A stretch of DNA of 7,696 bases from Nitrospirota bacterium (GCA_015232165.1 JADGAE010000081.1:1-7696), one strand, 5' to 3'; positions 1-6,033 are shown, counted from the stretch's first letter. Notes: a model not told the origin generated them from the letters alone. Program-made: numbers and translations.

Positions 1-91
1 TTCTTGTATGCAGGCAATTTTGATACCCGAAAAAACTCGAATCCGATCAGTATATACATATCATCACAGGATTTTTTACAGCAAGATATTT
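1..91. other. Non-coding stretch downstream of cobO, no clear element
   Basis: This AT-rich sequence follows the cobO stop codon. A run of six uridines is present on the minus strand near 30-35, but I found no convincing stem before it, so no terminator is called. No gene is supported here. Confidence 0.4.
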
Positions 92-607
92 TTAATACTC
101 TATTCCATGCCGTGCGGTCACACCCTTGTTGAAATAGTGTTTGATCTCCTTAAATTCCGTGACCAGGTCGGCCAGCTCAATGACCTTTTGTTCAGCCCCT
201 CTGCCGGTCAGCACGAGTTCAACGCTTTGCGGGCGGTCCTGTATCAGACCCACAACCTCATGCAGTTCCAAGAGCCCGAGGGCCAGGGCAACGTTTATCT
301 CATCCAAGATAACTACCTGGTAGTCGGTTGAAAGCACTGCTGCCCGGGCTTGACTGAGGCCTTTCTCGGCTGCTTCTATATCCTCCGCACCAGGCGTACC
401 CCTGATAAAGCCCCTGCCATACTGTTGGATATCTATGAGGCCATCCAACCTCTGCATGCAATGAAGCTCGCCACTGTGGAGGCTCTTTACAAACTGACCA
501 AAAAACACCCGCAGCCCACACCCCGCAGCCCGGACTGCCAACCCTACGGCTGCCGTGGTCTTGCCCTTACCGTTACCCGTGTATACCTGCACGTAACCGT
601 TAAACAA
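92..607 (-). CDS. cobO: Cob(I)yrinic acid a,c-diamide / cob(I)alamin adenosyltransferase (CobO/BtuR/CobA family)
   Basis: This cytoplasmic enzyme is expected to transfer the 5'-deoxyadenosyl group of ATP to the cobalt of reduced corrinoids, making the coenzyme B12 form. The 171-residue protein opens directly into the first beta strand and the family's P-loop, GNGKGKTT, at residues 11-18. A Walker B-like stretch VVILDEIN ends at residue 105, LTGR lies at 133-136, and the C-terminus KGVTARHGIEY matches the family ending. At 171 residues it is a short, complete version that lacks the extra N-terminal helix of E. coli BtuR (196 aa). The start is TTG. I chose it because GAGGT lies 8 nt upstream and the frame then enters the conserved strand at once. 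The gene begins 27 nt after the cytochrome b fragment, so the two are probably co-transcribed. No other cobalamin gene is visible, so salvage versus de novo synthesis cannot be told. Confidence 0.93.
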   Translation of the reverse strand: MFNGYVQVYTGNGKGKTTAAVGLAVRAAGCGLRVFFGQFVKSLHSGELHCMQRLDGLIDIQQYGRGFIRGTPGAEDIEAAEKGLSQARAAVLSTDYQVVILDEINVALALGLLELHEVVGLIQDRPQSVELVLTGRGAEQKVIELADLVTEFKEIKHYFNKGVTARHGIEY

Positions 608-615
608 TTAACTCA

Positions 616-620
616 ACCTC
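616..620 (-). promoter_or_regulatory. Shine-Dalgarno site deciding the TTG start of cobO
   Basis: On the minus strand GAGGT stands 8 nt before the TTG codon at 605-607. No ATG or GTG in a better position precedes the conserved first strand of CobO, so this site supports the unusual TTG start. It lies in the short gap after the stop codon of the upstream cytochrome b gene. Confidence 0.55.
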
Positions 621-634
621 GACCGACAACACCC

Positions 635-1033
635 TCAACCTGCCAAGGGGATAATCGTAAATACCAAAAACAACAGGTAAAGGACACCCACCACCACCGA
701 TGCCCTCAGCCTGCCACCCTGTGAGTGTTCATCCCTGTCGATAAACGGGACCATGATCAGCGCCGTCACAAAGGTCAGAGGCAAGACCACCGTTCCGATA
801 AACGCCGTCCTGCCCGGGAAGTATTTGAGCAGCTCAAAGAGCCACAGGAAATACCACTCCGGTTTGGGCTGAAACGGAGTTGACAACACAATTCGTCTGC
901 CCATCTCCTGGGGCATCATCAAGGCCGTCACAGTCAGCAACGCCATCAGACATACCACAACACAGAGTATCTCAAACAGGTAATCAGGATAAAATCTCTT
1001 GTCATCGTCGTTATCACTCATTGCCTTGTCCAC
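635..1033 (-). CDS. Cytochrome b C-terminal domain protein (subunit IV/PetD-like)
   Basis: This membrane protein is related to the C-terminal half of cytochrome b (subunit IV of b6f-type complexes), the part that lines the quinol-oxidising Qo site of a cytochrome bc complex. The decisive motif is PEWYF at residues 58-62, within PKPEWYFLWLFELLKYFPG. Three hydrophobic segments are visible at roughly residues 18-40, 76-98 and 110-131, as expected for this domain. The length (132 aa) is a little under the usual ~160 aa of PetD. Haem-ligating histidines are not expected here, because they sit in the N-terminal cytochrome b6 half. The longest frame starts at GTG 1031-1033 with no Shine-Dalgarno site. 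An in-frame ATG at 1019-1021, giving 128 aa, is preceded closely by AAGG and may be the true start. No cytochrome b6, Rieske or cytochrome c gene is adjacent in the window. The preceding gene is an unrelated protease ending in a terminator. Function in a bc complex is inferred from family. Confidence 0.85.
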   Translation of the reverse strand: MDKAMSDNDDDKRFYPDYLFEILCVVVCLMALLTVTALMMPQEMGRRIVLSTPFQPKPEWYFLWLFELLKYFPGRTAFIGTVVLPLTFVTALIMVPFIDRDEHSQGGRLRASVVVGVLYLLFLVFTIIPLAG

Positions 1034-1056
1034 AATATTAGCATAATCGTATACAC

Positions 1057-1113
1057 AAAAAAAAGAGGTGGACCGGTGTGGGCCCTCATAAAAGTAGGGC
1101 AGCCACCCCTTTT
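1057..1113 (-). terminator. Rho-independent terminator of the M4 peptidase gene
   Basis: In the minus-strand transcript, an outer stem pairs 1103-1113 with 1061-1071 (11 positions, one A-C mismatch). An inner stem pairs GCCCU/AGGGC at 1096-1100 and 1082-1086 around a 9-nt loop, with an asymmetric internal bulge between the two stems. Eight uridines follow (1057-1064), partly pairing with the stem base. The stem begins at the TAA stop codon of the peptidase (1112-1114). It separates the peptidase from the cytochrome b fragment, so that gene depends on read-through or on a promoter within the last ~25 nt, which I could not identify with confidence. Confidence 0.75.
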
Positions 1114-4100
1114 AAAACAGAGACGTGTTTGAGCCGTCGGGTATGACCTTCCATGTGGAGTCATTCAGGGTGCCTGGCGAGCCAACAGACGTTGCCTTGG
1201 TGCCATCCATCAACCCGATATACAACTGCCCGGTTGACGTATCCTTGACGCAGATGTCGCTCTTGCCATCGCCGTTAAAATCGCCAATGCCAATGACCTT
1301 CATGTTTGAAGGCAGGGTCGCCGGAGAGCCACTGCCAACTACACCGCCGTTGATTAACCAGATGTAGAGCATCCCGGTTGAGGGATTGTACCAGAGGATG
1401 TCGCTCTTGCCGTCGCCGTTAAAATCGCCAATCCCCTTTATCTGCCAGGTGAGAGCAGACAATGTCAGCGGGGAGTTGGCGGAGGTAATTTTGGTGCCGC
1501 TGAGGTACCAGATATATACCTCTCCGGCTGAGGTGTTGTACCAGAGGATGTCGCTTTTGCCGTCGCCGTTGAAATCTCCAATCCCCTTTATTTGCCAACT
1601 CGGATCAGACTGTGTGCCCACCGTCCCCTGCGATGACACCCATGTGGCATTCATAAACCAGACGTAGACCATCCCGGTCTTGGTGTTGTACCAGAGGATG
1701 TCGCCCTTGCCGTCGCCATTGAAGTCGCCAATCCCCTGTATCTGCCAACTCAAATCAGACAGCGTGGCCACTATACCCTGCGACGACACCGACGCCCCGC
1801 TCATCAACCAGATGTATACCACGCCAGTTGAGGTGTTGTACCAGAGGATGTCGCTTTTGCCGTCGCCGTTAAAATCTCCAATCCCCCGTATCTGCCAACT
1901 CAAATCAGACAGCGTGTATATCGAACTGTTGTCGACAACTTTAAGGGTATCTATCAACCAAAGCCTTGTGCTGCCACTGGCGGTGTTGTACCAGAGGAGA
2001 TCGCTATTGCCGTTACCGTCAAAGTCCATTTTTGCCCTGGACGTGGGTACAGTGTCGCCATCACACGTGTATATCCCCACGTCATCTATAATCCACCCCA
2101 GATAGGCAGTGCCAACGTCGGTCTTGAGGTTGAAGCTAAACTTGACGCTTTTGCCGGCCAAGGAGCTTAGATCAAGGCGACTCGATAGGTAGCCGTTGCT
2201 GACTCCGCTGAACCCGTAACTGCCATCGTACTCACTCTTGAAGTTGTAGCCGTTGTGTGTAAACAGCGCCCCGGCATCAGTCCATGAGGCACCGTTGTCC
2301 GTGCTGTAGGCAACTCGGCCTATGTCCTGGGCAAGGGCCTTGTCGGTGTCCGCCTCAAGGTCATATGAGTGATTAAAGTGCAGATAAGCCTTCTGTGGAA
2401 TAATCACCGGGGTAGTCATCATGATGACAGAGTCTGACAGCGTCTTTAGGGCCTCGCCATAGATGCTGTACTTACCGCTTGTTGCGTAGCCTTCTTCGTG
2501 GGCGTTCCACGGATCGATACCTGTTATGGAGCTATGGGTCCACTTGTCGGGGCCGCTCTCAAGGTCATCGTAGAACACGTTCCTGGGCAAGCCGGTGTCA
2601 CAGACCGGGGCATCGTTAGAGGGACATCCCGTCGGTTGCCGATTCATCTCTACGGCGTCGAGGGCGTTTTTCACCTGCCGACAATCCGACGACGTCACCA
2701 CGGAGCCGTTAAGCAGCGTGTTACAGGCCCCCTCGAGGGCGTTGTAGAGGTCCGCGTAGTCACTGCCGGAGGTGAGTAAGTGGGTGTAGGCCTCGTAATA
2801 TATCTTTGCAACCTTGGTAATCCCGATCCCCGTAACCGTCTTTGAGTTAAATGTATCCCCATCGGTCATAAGGTAAGCGGCCTTGTTGTTGACTCCGCTG
2901 TTGGTATGTACACCGCCGTTGTCGTTGTAACTGCAATAGTAGTTGGGGCTGCCCATCCTGTCGGGATCTTTAAATGTCGTCGGGTCCTTCATGTTGCGGA
3001 TAGCCCCAATTGAGAGGTCTTCACCTATTAACCACCTCACGCTTGCAGAGTCGTCGCCATGACCGTTTGTCAGGTCCACAAACTCACCCCACACGTCGGA
3101 GAGCGACTCGTCAATAGCCCCGGTCTGGTAGTAATAAAATGGATTGAACGTGGCATACGTAACCCCGTGTGTATACTCGTGGGCCGTAACGTCATCGGCA
3201 GAAGCAAAACCACTGCCAAAGACAAACTGCTTAATATCGCTATCCCAATATGCGTTGTCATAAGGGCAATCATAGTCCGTATCCTCCGGACAGTACCTAA
3301 CCGTTGCAACTATGCGACTGCCCGCGTTGTCGTAACCGTCTCTGCCGTGGGTGTTGTAGTAAAAATCGTAGCTATCCCCCATATAGGTATAGGCGTCATC
3401 TGCGTCTTTTATGCCAACGGCGACCTGACCTTCGCTCCTGACCGGAGTATTGCCGGGCAGGTTGTCATCGCGGACGTTGTTTTTATCGTATACGGCCCTG
3501 TTTTTTGCGTCTCTGATCCGGTTAAAGTGTAAGGCTATATGCCCGGTGTGTGCATTGACCAGTACAAGTTCATGAATTGGTCTTGGGGTATCTGCCTTGA
3601 CATCCATACGCCATACAAGGGTGTTGACGTTACGTCCGGGGCCAAGCAGAACGGTGTTGTATATCCACAGTTGCGGGTCGCTTACGGACAGCCTTGCCTG
3701 TGAGATATTGTAGTGCTTGGATATCAGCATTAAAGCCTCTGATTTAGCCGTATCCTGCTCAACGGATGGCGTTGTGTTGACCACAGGCATGGGTGATATC
3801 TCACCGTTAGCGCTTAATATGTTTTTCCCGGCATCCGTCTGTACTATCAGCTCACCGGCCATGACAGGGATGCTGTTATACACCTGTTGGAACCTGACTA
3901 TCGACCTGCCATCCCCGGGCATAATCTGACGCATTACCTTGAGTTCCTGTCGCTGGTCTTCAACCCCAAACAACCTTCCATACTCGTCGAGAAACCCCCT
4001 TGCCGCTGCCTCTGCCGAGGCGTTCTCCGTCAGGCCACGTGCCCGAGGGATCGTCCCCGTACCCTCAAGTCTCATGAAACTGACCCTACCCGTGCCGGCA

Positions 4101-4252
4101 TGGTAGGCAAGTACCACCTGCCGGCCCGCCTCATGCCTTAACATCTGCTCTAAACCATCGTCAGTCGAGGCCGCACACAAGCCATTGCTGTCAAGACAAC
4201 ATGCAATAACAAACAAAATCAGCAGATATATAAACACTTTACTTTTGTTCAC
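1112..4252 (-). CDS. Secreted thermolysin-type (M4) zinc metallopeptidase with jelly-roll-like domain and six FG-GAP/VCBS-like repeats
   Basis: This is an exported zinc endopeptidase made as a zymogen (1046 aa). The signal sequence (residues 1-28) has Lys3/Lys5 and a hydrophobic core at 6-17. The propeptide has an FTP-like part (about 95-150) and a PepSY-like part (about 165-243). The catalytic region spans about 275-545. HEYTH at 358-362 gives zinc ligands His358 and His362 and catalytic Glu359. Glu382 in GAIDESLSD is the third ligand, 24 residues after His358 as in thermolysin. His449 in GGVHTNSGVNNKAAY matches the transition-state histidine. NAYWD at 333-337 is also typical of the family. 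Residues ~559-730 resemble the MAM/immune-inhibitor-A-like beta domains of secreted proteases, ending LGWIIDDVGIYTC. Residues ~741-1046 are six ~50-residue repeats with DFNGDGKSD-type calcium-binding loops. The start is GTG, with AGAGGTG 8 nt upstream. A candidate promoter precedes it and a terminator follows. All catalytic residues are present, so it is probably active. A role in nutrient acquisition is inferred. Confidence 0.95.
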   Translation of the reverse strand: MNKSKVFIYLLILFVIACCLDSNGLCAASTDDGLEQMLRHEAGRQVVLAYHAGTGRVSFMRLEGTGTIPRARGLTENASAEAAARGFLDEYGRLFGVEDQRQELKVMRQIMPGDGRSIVRFQQVYNSIPVMAGELIVQTDAGKNILSANGEISPMPVVNTTPSVEQDTAKSEALMLISKHYNISQARLSVSDPQLWIYNTVLLGPGRNVNTLVWRMDVKADTPRPIHELVLVNAHTGHIALHFNRIRDAKNRAVYDKNNVRDDNLPGNTPVRSEGQVAVGIKDADDAYTYMGDSYDFYYNTHGRDGYDNAGSRIVATVRYCPEDTDYDCPYDNAYWDSDIKQFVFGSGFASADDVTAHEYTHGVTYATFNPFYYYQTGAIDESLSDVWGEFVDLTNGHGDDSASVRWLIGEDLSIGAIRNMKDPTTFKDPDRMGSPNYYCSYNDNGGVHTNSGVNNKAAYLMTDGDTFNSKTVTGIGITKVAKIYYEAYTHLLTSGSDYADLYNALEGACNTLLNGSVVTSSDCRQVKNALDAVEMNRQPTGCPSNDAPVCDTGLPRNVFYDDLESGPDKWTHSSITGIDPWNAHEEGYATSGKYSIYGEALKTLSDSVIMMTTPVIIPQKAYLHFNHSYDLEADTDKALAQDIGRVAYSTDNGASWTDAGALFTHNGYNFKSEYDGSYGFSGVSNGYLSSRLDLSSLAGKSVKFSFNLKTDVGTAYLGWIIDDVGIYTCDGDTVPTSRAKMDFDGNGNSDLLWYNTASGSTRLWLIDTLKVVDNSSIYTLSDLSWQIRGIGDFNGDGKSDILWYNTSTGVVYIWLMSGASVSSQGIVATLSDLSWQIQGIGDFNGDGKGDILWYNTKTGMVYVWFMNATWVSSQGTVGTQSDPSWQIKGIGDFNGDGKSDILWYNTSAGEVYIWYLSGTKITSANSPLTLSALTWQIKGIGDFNGDGKSDILWYNPSTGMLYIWLINGGVVGSGSPATLPSNMKVIGIGDFNGDGKSDICVKDTSTGQLYIGLMDGTKATSVGSPGTLNDSTWKVIPDGSNTSLF
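1127..2026 (-). repeat. Tandem 150-bp repeat array encoding six FG-GAP/VCBS-like units
   Basis: Six in-frame units lie in the C-terminal third of the M4 peptidase. They begin at the Asp of each calcium-loop motif at residues 743, 793, 843, 893, 943 and 991. The period is therefore exactly 50 codons for units 1 to 4, 48 for unit 5, and the last unit runs to the protein end. The DNA also repeats: ccagaggatgtcgc-like words recur on the plus strand at 1391, 1541, 1691, 1841 and 1991, exactly 150 bp apart. The shared core is GIGDFNGDGKSDILWYN followed by a YIW strand. Unit 1 (DFDGNGNSD) and unit 6 (DFNGDGKSDICVKD) are the most diverged, as usual for array ends. The units probably form blades of a beta-propeller-like, calcium-binding tail. 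Confidence 0.93.
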
Positions 4253-4260
4253 GGCAAATT

Positions 4261-4267
4261 CACCTCT
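4261..4267 (-). promoter_or_regulatory. Shine-Dalgarno site of the M4 peptidase (supports the GTG start)
   Basis: AGAGGTG on the minus strand stands 8 nt before the GTG codon at 4250-4252. The codons that follow give a typical basic-then-hydrophobic signal sequence (NKSKVFIYLLILF), which fixes the start. Confidence 0.7.
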
Positions 4268-4311
4268 TTTTTAATGATACCAAATAATCTATTGCATTCG
4301 TTACTATATTT

Positions 4312-4340
4312 AGGATAAACAAAGCGCTGCTAAAAGTCAA
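4312..4340 (-). promoter_or_regulatory. Candidate sigma70-type promoter of the M4 peptidase gene
   Basis: On the minus strand, TTGACT (4335-4340, 5/6 to consensus) is separated by 17 nt from TATCCT (4312-4317, 4/6). This would start transcription near 4305 and give a leader of about 50 nt before the GTG codon. The -35 box lies just upstream of the MITE-like element boundary, on the peptidase side. No operator-like dyad was noticed. The weak -10 box limits confidence. Confidence 0.45.
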
Positions 4341-4360
4341 TGGCAAGGTGCGGTTTGCCA

Positions 4361-4557
4361 AGGGCAATCGCATTTGACCGGAAGAAGAAAAGAATGTGGG
4401 ACTTTGTCCCCCTTTTATGGCCGGGGTGCCTCACCCCCTCAGACCCCTCTACAAGGGGACCAGTCCCCTTGACCCCGTAAAGGGCTATGTTGATTAGGTT
4501 GAAAATTGGTTAATTTAACATAAAAAACATAATGATAATTTCAAATGCGATTGCCCT
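4361..4557. mobile_element. MITE-like element with 17-bp perfect terminal inverted repeats
   Basis: The sequence agggcaatcgcatttga at 4361-4377 is repeated in exact inverse complement at 4541-4557, bounding 197 bp between the CorC-like gene and the peptidase gene. The inside encodes no recognisable transposase. It is asymmetric, with a GC-rich, hairpin-dense half at 4398-4480 and an AT-rich half at 4485-4540. This is the architecture of a non-autonomous miniature element, mobilised by a transposase elsewhere. Alternatives are a large stem-loop of an intergenic repeat family or a transcription-ending structure. The call rests only on structure in this one copy, because other copies cannot be searched from here. 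Confidence 0.5.
4398..4470. repeat. Cluster of three GC-rich perfect hairpins inside the intergenic element
   Basis: Three perfect short dyads follow one another. GGGAC/GTCCC is at 4398-4402 and 4406-4410 (3-nt loop). GGGGTG/CACCCC is at 4423-4428 and 4432-4437 (3-nt loop). AAGGGGAC/GTCCCCTT is at 4453-4460 and 4463-4470 (2-nt spacer; 4-nt loop if the last pair is opened). Runs of four or five G or C allow alternative pairings between them. On the minus strand they lie downstream of the CorC-like gene and could help end its transcript, but no strong uridine run follows directly. Confidence 0.6.
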
Positions 4558-4583
4558 GGTGCGGTTTACCAAGGGCGCTGCCG

Positions 4584-5597
4584 TTAAGTTACTTGTTTGT
4601 GGAGGTATTTCCGGGCCCTTTTGATGGCCTCCAGGCGTAGGTCAACGACGTTGTCTGCCTCGTCGACTATCTCCACCCTCATGATCTCCTCAACGATGTC
4701 CTCCAGTGTGACGATGCCAACCAACATGCCGTACTCGTCATAGACAACGGCAAGGTGACTTCTACCCTGGAGCAGTTCGTTCATCAGGGTTCCTAGTTTC
4801 TTGGTCTCGGGGATAATCAGGACCTTGTTCTGCCTGTAGACGTCCGAGACCTTCGCACCTGACTCTATGGCTATGAGGTCCTTGGCATATAGCAGGCCTA
4901 TTATGTCGTCAAGCTGGTCCCTGTAGACGGGTATCCTCGTAAAACCGTTTGCCTTGATCTCCGAGAGGGTTTTGTCATCGAGGGTGGCATCTACCTCCAG
5001 GCTGAACAGGACGGAACGAGGGGTCATGATATCGGCAGCGATCTTGTCCGAGTAGGATAGCGCCCCCAGGATGATCCGCTCCTCGTTGGCATCGACACTG
5101 GACTCCGGGCGGTCCTCATGAAACTTGATGATCTCCTTCAACTCCTGCTTGCTCCACACGGTTGGCATCTCAACACCCAGTGCCCTGTCAAGCAGTCTCG
5201 AAAGGGGATAGGCAACCGGATAGAAAATAAACATAAAGACCTTCACCAGCCATATTGCCCTTGCCCCAACCTTCAATGGATACCGCGTGATCATGGCTAT
5301 AGGCAAAATTTCTCCAAAGACTACAATCAAAGAGGTGGCAACAACTCCGGCAATAAAACCATTAACGACCGTAGCCCAAAATATTGAAAGCGCACTGTTA
5401 ACGGCAACATTGCCAAGCACCAGGGTACACAACAACTGACTGCCCCTCTTTCTTACTGTATAAACCCTCCCGGCATCTCTGTCACCCAGCTTCATCTTAC
5501 GTTCCAGCTCGGTTGTGCTTAAACTCAGCAGCCCGTTTGTTAAAGCCGCAAACAACGCAGACAGCAAAAGCAACAGGACTATTATAAGGTATACCAA
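4584..5597 (-). CDS. DUF21/CNNM-CBS membrane protein, CorC/HlyC type, without the C-terminal CorC_HlyC domain
   Basis: This inner-membrane protein belongs to the CNNM/CorC group, whose members are linked to Mg2+ (and Co2+) export or homeostasis. Residues 1 to about 150 form the DUF21 transmembrane domain, with hydrophobic segments near 1-20, 54-75, 79-100 and 112-132. The conserved FGEILP motif is at 94-99. The position after it, normally Lys, is Ile100. A CBS pair follows: MTPRSVLFSL begins CBS1 at about 191, and CBS2 ends with DEYGMLVGIVTLEDIVEEI at 287-305. The chain stops at residue 337 with a short basic tail, so the ~80-residue CorC_HlyC domain of longer relatives is absent. This is a known family variant. 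A stop codon lies two codons upstream of the TTG start, and no alternative start precedes the first membrane helix. There is no Shine-Dalgarno site, and a strong promoter sits directly upstream. The exact substrate is not established. Confidence 0.88.
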   Translation of the reverse strand: MVYLIIVLLLLLSALFAALTNGLLSLSTTELERKMKLGDRDAGRVYTVRKRGSQLLCTLVLGNVAVNSALSIFWATVVNGFIAGVVATSLIVVFGEILPIAMITRYPLKVGARAIWLVKVFMFIFYPVAYPLSRLLDRALGVEMPTVWSKQELKEIIKFHEDRPESSVDANEERIILGALSYSDKIAADIMTPRSVLFSLEVDATLDDKTLSEIKANGFTRIPVYRDQLDDIIGLLYAKDLIAIESGAKVSDVYRQNKVLIIPETKKLGTLMNELLQGRSHLAVVYDEYGMLVGIVTLEDIVEEIMRVEIVDEADNVVDLRLEAIKRARKYLHKQVT

Positions 5598-5599
5598 CG

Positions 5600-5634
5600 A
5601 TTATATTATATCAATAACCACAACGTGCGGTCAA
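5600..5634 (-). promoter_or_regulatory. Strong sigma70-type promoter directly in front of the CorC-like gene
   Basis: On the minus strand, TTGACC (5629-5634, 5/6) is followed after 18 nt by TATAAT (5605-5610, 6/6). A second overlapping TATAAT occupies 5600-5605. With normal spacing from the first -10 box the start site falls near 5598, adjacent to the TTG codon at 5595-5597. This implies almost no 5' leader. Confidence 0.65.
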
Positions 5635-5656
5635 TGCCATTACATCCGAGTGCTGC

Positions 5657-5676
5657 GGCTGATTTCCAGATCAGCC
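5657..5676 (-). terminator. Perfect 7-bp hairpin after the STAS gene, possible weak terminator
   Basis: GGCTGAT at 5657-5663 pairs perfectly with ATCAGCC at 5670-5676 around a 6-nt loop. The hairpin lies about 15 nt past the STAS stop codon and before the promoter of the CorC-like gene. No uridine tract follows on the minus strand, so a standard intrinsic terminator is not shown. It may instead protect the 3' end of the partner-switching transcript. Confidence 0.4.
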
Positions 5677-5690
5677 TCCAGGCCGGGTGG

Positions 5691-6029
5691 CTATCCAAGC
5701 TCTTTCAGTGCTGCCGCCTCGGAGTCGCAGACACGAAAGATCGTGTTATAGAAGCCGGCCATTTTAAATATCCGCTCGATCCGCTCGGTCATGGCAACAA
5801 ACAGGAGCTTTCCCCCTTGTGCCTGCAGCTTTTTCGCAGGTGCAACAAAGCTGCTTAATCCGGCGCTGGATATGAATTTCAGACCGCTTACGTCAATTAT
5901 AAAGCGCATGTCGCCATTGTTGATACATTTTTCTATGACACTTGTAAACTCCCGGGCTGTAGAACTGTCCAGGCTGCCGTTGATTGCCATAATTGTTATG
6001 TCGTTCTTTTTACGGGTTAGGACTTCCAT
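5691..6029 (-). CDS. STAS-domain anti-sigma-factor antagonist (SpoIIAA/RsbV-like)
   Basis: This cytoplasmic partner-switching protein is a single STAS domain of 112 aa, the usual size. In its family the unphosphorylated form binds an anti-sigma or effector kinase, and phosphorylation on a conserved serine releases it. The signature VSGLKFISSAGLSSF is at residues 47-61. By alignment with SpoIIAA/RsbV, Ser55 is the predicted phosphorylation site. The preceding residue is Ser54 where the classical Bacillus proteins have Asp, a common bacterial variant. The start is ATG with GGAGG 4 nt upstream at 6034-6038, just after the stop codon of the preceding kinase/phosphatase gene (12 nt gap), so translation is probably coupled. 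The neighbour encodes both a RsbW-like kinase domain and a PP2C phosphatase domain, which are its likely writer and eraser. No sigma factor is visible, so the final output is unknown. Confidence 0.92.
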   Translation of the reverse strand: MEVLTRKKNDITIMAINGSLDSSTAREFTSVIEKCINNGDMRFIIDVSGLKFISSAGLSSFVAPAKKLQAQGGKLLFVAMTERIERIFKMAGFYNTIFRVCDSEAAALKELG

Positions 6030-6033
6030 GATT

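Larger units (their letters stand above)
4347..4576. repeat. 19-bp direct repeat pair at the edges of the MITE-like element
   Basis: ggtgcggtttgccaagggc at 4347-4365 recurs in the same orientation at 4558-4576 with one G-to-A change (period 211 bp). The left copy overlaps the left inverted repeat by 5 bp, while the right copy begins immediately after the right inverted repeat. It may be a long target duplication, part of a composite terminal structure, or a product of recombination between repeat copies. Confidence 0.7.

Noticed and set aside
30..60. Terminator for cobO
   Set aside because: There is a run of six uridines on the minus strand, but only a 3-bp stem can be drawn before it, which is too weak to call.
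350..724. Plus-strand frame of 124 codons spanning the cobO/cytochrome b junction
   Set aside because: It overlaps two genes with clear family motifs on the other strand and shows no recognisable domain or ribosome site.
1034..1056. Promoter for the cytochrome b fragment in the gap after the terminator
   Set aside because: TATGCT-like words occur on the minus strand, but no -35 box at proper distance was found because the space is taken by the terminator's uridine run. Read-through is as likely.
1125..2105. Long open plus-strand frames opposite the peptidase tail
   Set aside because: They are the reverse reading of the 150-bp repeats. Their proteins repeat the same low-complexity words (SLLPSPLKSPIP) and have no start signals. 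They are shadows of the real gene.
4394..4480. Short plus-strand reading frame of 28 codons starting ATG within the hairpin cluster
   Set aside because: It has no proper ribosome site, is rich in Pro, Thr and Leu from the G/C runs, and lies inside the inverted-repeat element. It is better explained as a by-product of the hairpins than as a gene.
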